A stretch of DNA of 64,000 bases from Jannaschia sp. M317 (lineage in GTDB: Bacteria; Pseudomonadota; Alphaproteobacteria; Rhodobacterales; Rhodobacteraceae). The notes under the pieces are model-generated. The model ran no database searches and was not told the origin of the DNA. It saw only the letters and a program-made list of their open reading frames with translations. A program made the translations under genes and the position numbers. The stretch covers positions 959,001-1,023,000 of the forward strand of contig NZ_CP081155.1 of NCBI RefSeq assembly GCF_025141175.1. Reading direction: 5' to 3'. Shown piece after piece: positions 61,270 to 64,000 of this stretch. Each line of letters opens with the position of its first letter. The first letter of the stretch is position 1.

Positions 61270-62319
61270 ATGATGCTTGTCCTGATCCTGGCTGGTGCGA
61301 TCTGGGCGCTGGGCGCCTGGTTGAAGACGCCGGTGCAGGCGCGGCTTTACATGCTGGGCCTGCTATATGTCGCGGTTCTGTTTGTGCAGGTTGCCCTGCC
61401 GGACGGCCATGCATTGCGCGAAACGTTGGGCGGTGGGCCGGGCGAATGGCTTGTGCTGGGTGGCTTGGTCGCGCTGATCCTTGGCTATCGGGCGGTCCTG
61501 TCGCGGGTCCGCAAACGGGCACAGGCGGCAGAGGCCGCGCAGGCCCCGCCCCCGGCACAGACCGGCCCGTTTTCCCCTGTCGAGCTGGACCGCTACGCCC
61601 GCCACATCATCCTGCGAGAGGTTGGCGGGGTCGGTCAGAAACGGCTGAAGGACGCCAAGGTGCTGGTGGTGGGGGCCGGGGGGCTGGGATCTCCGGTGTT
61701 GCTGTATCTGGCGGCTGCGGGGGTCGGGACCATCGGTGTGATCGACGACGACGAGGTGTCCTTGTCGAACCTGCAGCGGCAGATCGTGCACACCGATGCC
61801 GCCTCCGGCACCTCCAAGGTGTTCAGCGCGCAGACGACTTTGACCGCGCTGAACCCGCATGTCACCGTGCGCCCCTACCACCGCCGATTGACCGCAGAAA
61901 TCGCCCCGGCCCTGTTCGGGGACTATGACCTGATCGTCGACGGCTCCGACAGTTTCGCGACGCGGGCCATGGTCAATGCCGCGGCCGTGGCATCCGGGCG
62001 GCCGCTGGTGGCCGGGGCCATCACCCAGTGGGAGGGGCAGGTGACGATCTATGACCCGGCGGGTGGCGCGCCCTGCATGGCCTGTCTCTTTCCCGAGGCC
62101 CCCGCGGCCGGGCTGGCGCCCAGCTGCGCCGAGGCGGGCGTTGTCGGCGCCCTGCCGGGGATCGTGGGATCGGTCATGGCGCTGGAGGTCATCAAGGTCA
62201 TAACCGGCGCGGGCACGCCCCTGCGTGGCACGATGCTGCTGTGGGATGGGCTGGACGCGGATGCGCGGCGCATGAAGATCGCGCGGCGGGCCGATTGCCC
62301 GGTCTGCGGCGACATCTGA
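61270..62319 (+). CDS. moeB: MoeB/ThiF-type E1-like adenylyltransferase with membrane anchor
   Basis: A 349-residue protein. Residues 3-20, 27-44 and 58-74 form three hydrophobic helices. A linker leads to a MoeB/HesA domain with the nucleotide loop Gly-Ala-Gly-Gly-Leu-Gly-Ser near 137-143, the 'SNLQRQIVHTD' block near 171 and the zinc pairs Cys-Met-Ala-Cys and Cys-Pro-Val-Cys. The domain activates the C-terminus of a ubiquitin-like sulfur carrier (MoaD or ThiS). The membrane anchor is not part of E. coli MoeB. It follows dut by 12 bases. Confidence 0.88.
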   Translation: MMLVLILAGAIWALGAWLKTPVQARLYMLGLLYVAVLFVQVALPDGHALRETLGGGPGEWLVLGGLVALILGYRAVLSRVRKRAQAAEAAQAPPPAQTGPFSPVELDRYARHIILREVGGVGQKRLKDAKVLVVGAGGLGSPVLLYLAAAGVGTIGVIDDDEVSLSNLQRQIVHTDAASGTSKVFSAQTTLTALNPHVTVRPYHRRLTAEIAPALFGDYDLIVDGSDSFATRAMVNAAAVASGRPLVAGAITQWEGQVTIYDPAGGAPCMACLFPEAPAAGLAPSCAEAGVVGALPGIVGSVMALEVIKVITGAGTPLRGTMLLWDGLDADARRMKIARRADCPVCGDI

Positions 62320-62370
62320 GAGGCGGGCACGGCAGACCATGCGAAACGCACGCGATCGAAGGACGCCGCA

Positions 62371-62912
62371 ATGACAAACCCTGCGCGCATTCTGGCGGCC
62401 ACTCGCTTTGCCGTTGCCGAACATCACGGCCAACGTCGCAGGGGACCGGCGGAGATCCCTTTCGTCGATCACGTGCTGGACGTCGCGGAACGGCTGTCGC
62501 GGGTCTGGCCAGAGGATGAGGTGCTGATCCTTGGCGGTATCCTGCATGACACCATCGAGGACTGCGACATCACCGCAGGCGACATCCGCGACCGTTTCGG
62601 GGCCGAGGTCGCGGCCCTGGCGAGGAGGTGACCGACGACACCACACTCAGCCGCGCGGAGCACAAGGCCGCGCAGGCCGCGCGTGTGCCCCGGGCCTCGG
62701 ACCGGGCCAAGCGGATAAAGCTGGCCGACAAGGCGGCGAATATCACGGCGCTTGCGCGGACGCCGCCCGATTGGTCGCCGGACCGGATGGAGGACTACAT
62801 TCGCTGGGCTCTCCGCATCCTGGACCCGGTGCGCGGTGTGGACCCGGTCCTGGAGGCGGAGCTGGATGCCGCCATCGCGGAGGCCCGCACCGCCATCGCT
62901 GCCCGGCGTTGA
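62371..62912 (+). pseudogene. HD-domain hydrolase (SpoT/MESH1-like) split by a frameshift
   Basis: Bases 62371-62631 give the N-terminal half, with 'RFAVAEHHGQRRRG' and the metal site His-Asp-Thr-Ile-Glu-Asp. Bases 62628-62912 give the C-terminal half, with '[12 protein letters not shown]' carrying the last HD-site Asp/Asn. In SpoT-like proteins the join reads 'LVEEVTDD'; here loss of one base at about 62620 turns Leu-(Val)-Glu-Glu-Val into Leu-Ala-Arg-Arg-stop. The second frame opens with GTG overlapping the TGA. Either the gene is inactive, a sequencing error is present, or the halves are made separately. It is downstream of moeB. Confidence 0.75.
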
Positions 62913-62967
62913 GGCTTGCGTGCCGGGGCCGACAGTGCATCATCCCGGGATCAACAGGAGTTCTGCC

Positions 62968-63753
62968 ATGAAAACCCTTGCCTTTCTTGCCGCCGCCGTC
63001 TTTGCCCTGCCGGCCCTGGCCGACGGGCATCTGCCCGACCTGGGCGGACGCACCGTCACCATCGCCACCGAAGACGCCTATCCGCCGCTGCAGTTCAAAG
63101 ACCCCGCCTCGGGCGATGCAATCGGCTGGGAATACGATGCCATGGCCGAAATCGCCGCACGGCTGAACATCACCGTCGAATACGACAAGATCAGCTGGGA
63201 CGCGATGATCCCGGCGGTGTCCGAGGGCCAGATGGACATGGGCATGACCGGCATCACCATCCGCGACGACCGTAAGGAAGTGGTGGATTTCTCGGATGCC
63301 TACATGCGGTCCGAAATGGTGATGATGGTGCGCGGCGACGAGGACCGGTTTGCCGATGCCGCCAGCTTTGCCGCCGACGAGGACCTGCTGATCGCGGCGC
63401 AGCCGGGTACGACGCCGTTCTACGTGTCGGTCTATGACGTGCTGGACGGCAACGAGGCGAACCCGCGCATCAAGCTGTTCGAGACATTCGGGGCCACGGT
63501 CCAGGCGCTGCGCGCGGGCGACGTGGACCTGATCCTGACCGACGGGACCGCAGGCAACGGCTATGTCGCGGCCTCGGACGGGGGGCTGAAGATCGTGGGC
63601 GAAACGCTGGGGACCGAGGATTTCGGTTTCATCTTCCCAAAGGGGTCTGACCTGGTGGTGCCGATGAACGCGGCGATTGCCTCGATGAAGGAAGACGGCA
63701 CCATCGAGGCGCTCAACAAGACATGGTTCCTCGACTTCAAGATCGGCGGCTGA
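62968..63753 (+). CDS. amino-acid-type ABC transporter solute-binding protein
   Basis: A 261-residue periplasmic binding protein of the SBP_bac_3 family with a signal peptide (1-18, ending Ala-Leu-Ala-Asp) and the opening '[18 protein letters not shown]' near 29-46. It also has '[35 protein letters not shown]' near 76-110, which closes the ligand site. It probably binds a polar amino acid or opine. The ATG has AGGAG nine bases upstream. Two hairpins separate it from the permease gene that follows. Confidence 0.92.
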   Translation: MKTLAFLAAAVFALPALADGHLPDLGGRTVTIATEDAYPPLQFKDPASGDAIGWEYDAMAEIAARLNITVEYDKISWDAMIPAVSEGQMDMGMTGITIRDDRKEVVDFSDAYMRSEMVMMVRGDEDRFADAASFAADEDLLIAAQPGTTPFYVSVYDVLDGNEANPRIKLFETFGATVQALRAGDVDLILTDGTAGNGYVAASDGGLKIVGETLGTEDFGFIFPKGSDLVVPMNAAIASMKEDGTIEALNKTWFLDFKIGG

Positions 63754-63760
63754 GGCGGGG

Positions 63761-63810
63761 CCAAAGTTTTAGATAAAACTTTGGGCAAATCCTTATCTAA
63801 GGATTTGCCC
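63761..63810 (+). terminator. two consecutive hairpins between binding-protein and permease genes
   Basis: CCAAAGTTTT/AAAACTTTGG (63761-63784) and a 13-bp perfect stem (63783-63795 with 63798-63810) follow each other and share two bases. No T-run follows, so they probably act as mRNA stabilisers or partial terminators that keep binding-protein mRNA above permease mRNA. Confidence 0.6.
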
Positions 63811-63822
63811 CCGGGGGATACG

Positions 63823-64000
63823 ATGCAGGACCAAAAGACCGACTTCCCCTGGTGGCTGCTTGCCGTCGCCCTGTTGCTGGGCGGGGCCTTTGCCGCAACG
63901 CTTCTGGATGACGGGGCGCGGCAGGTTCTGCTGACCCTGCGCAAGGGCGTCTGGATCACGGTCTTCGTGACCGTGATCAGCTTTACCGCCGCCTCGCTCG
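63823..64000 (+). CDS. amino-acid ABC transporter permease, N-terminal fragment
   Basis: The frame runs from ATG at 63823 to the window edge (59 codons). It shows a first membrane helix (about 11-27) and the start of the permease core ('TLRKGVWITVFVTVISFTAASL'), the usual HisM/GlnP-type opening. GGGGGA precedes the ATG. It belongs with the solute-binding protein gene. Confidence 0.85.
   Translation, partial: MQDQKTDFPWWLLAVALLLGGAFAATLLDDGARQVLLTLRKGVWITVFVTVISFTAASL

Overview
The window looks like a chromosomal segment of a marine-type alphaproteobacterium of the Rhodobacterales (Roseobacter/Rhodobacter group). The inference rests on the very GC-rich composition and on the gene content: an ethylmalonyl-CoA pathway pair (crotonyl-CoA carboxylase/reductase and ethylmalonyl-CoA mutase), a class I lysyl-tRNA synthetase, a second-type heat-shock sigma factor (RpoHII), an HvrA-type H-NS protein, a LuxR/LuxI pair preceded by a small overlapping ORF, GlnD and a YifB/ComM ATPase. 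I see no rRNA, tRNA, CRISPR array, insertion sequence or phage block. The genus cannot be named from sequence alone.

Layout. 1-9.0 kb: rpiA, glutathione reductase, then envelope proteolysis (hflK, hflC, degP), a DUF1624 membrane protein, a peptidoglycan-binding lipoprotein, a 2Fe-2S ferredoxin and a secreted FG-GAP-type protein. 9.2-16.5 kb: a small secreted protein beside a 784-base stretch with no convincing gene, deoD, an H-NS protein, ethylmalonyl-CoA mutase, a PlsB-like acyltransferase and ccr. 16.6-20.5 kb: quorum-sensing module (small ORF, luxR, luxI) running into a RecD/Dda-like helicase and a short-chain dehydrogenase. 20.5-23.4 kb: fatty-acid desaturase and a TSUP transporter with a TIGR02186 partner. 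23.5-29.9 kb: a seven-gene overlapping operon for a BMP-type (purine nucleoside) ABC importer ending in a purine nucleoside phosphorylase, with an NTF2-like gene and a LysE-type exporter inside it. 30-35.5 kb: rimI, tsaB, NifU-type scaffold, universal stress protein, hypothetical membrane protein, aminotransferase, PNPOx-like and DUF218 genes. 35.5-45.3 kb: large beta-helix protein, DUF4864, lysK, terB-like gene, a 53-residue secreted protein, a LysR regulator, trpS, a rhomboid-fold protein lacking the catalytic residues, and murJ. 45.8-47.5 kb: an AT-richer GGDEF-EAL gene lying between murJ and glnD. 47.7-57.8 kb: glnD, LpoA-like activator, rsmI-yraN-gshB, comM, a GST, a cobC-like phosphatase and cobU. 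57.9-64 kb: rpoHII, a ChaN-like gene with no standard start codon, coaBC-dut-moeB, a frameshifted HD hydrolase and the start of an amino-acid ABC transporter.

How the genes work together. Much of the window is housekeeping (glutathione cycling, translation, CoA, dUTP and cobalamin metabolism, cell-wall lipid II flipping). Accessory interest sits in the signalling loci. The luxR operon is preceded by a full CtrA-type site. luxI has its ribosome-binding site inside a strong hairpin. comM carries two CtrA half-sites. The ccr and mutase promoters share a dyad motif. Purine salvage is represented twice (deoD and the importer-linked phosphorylase).
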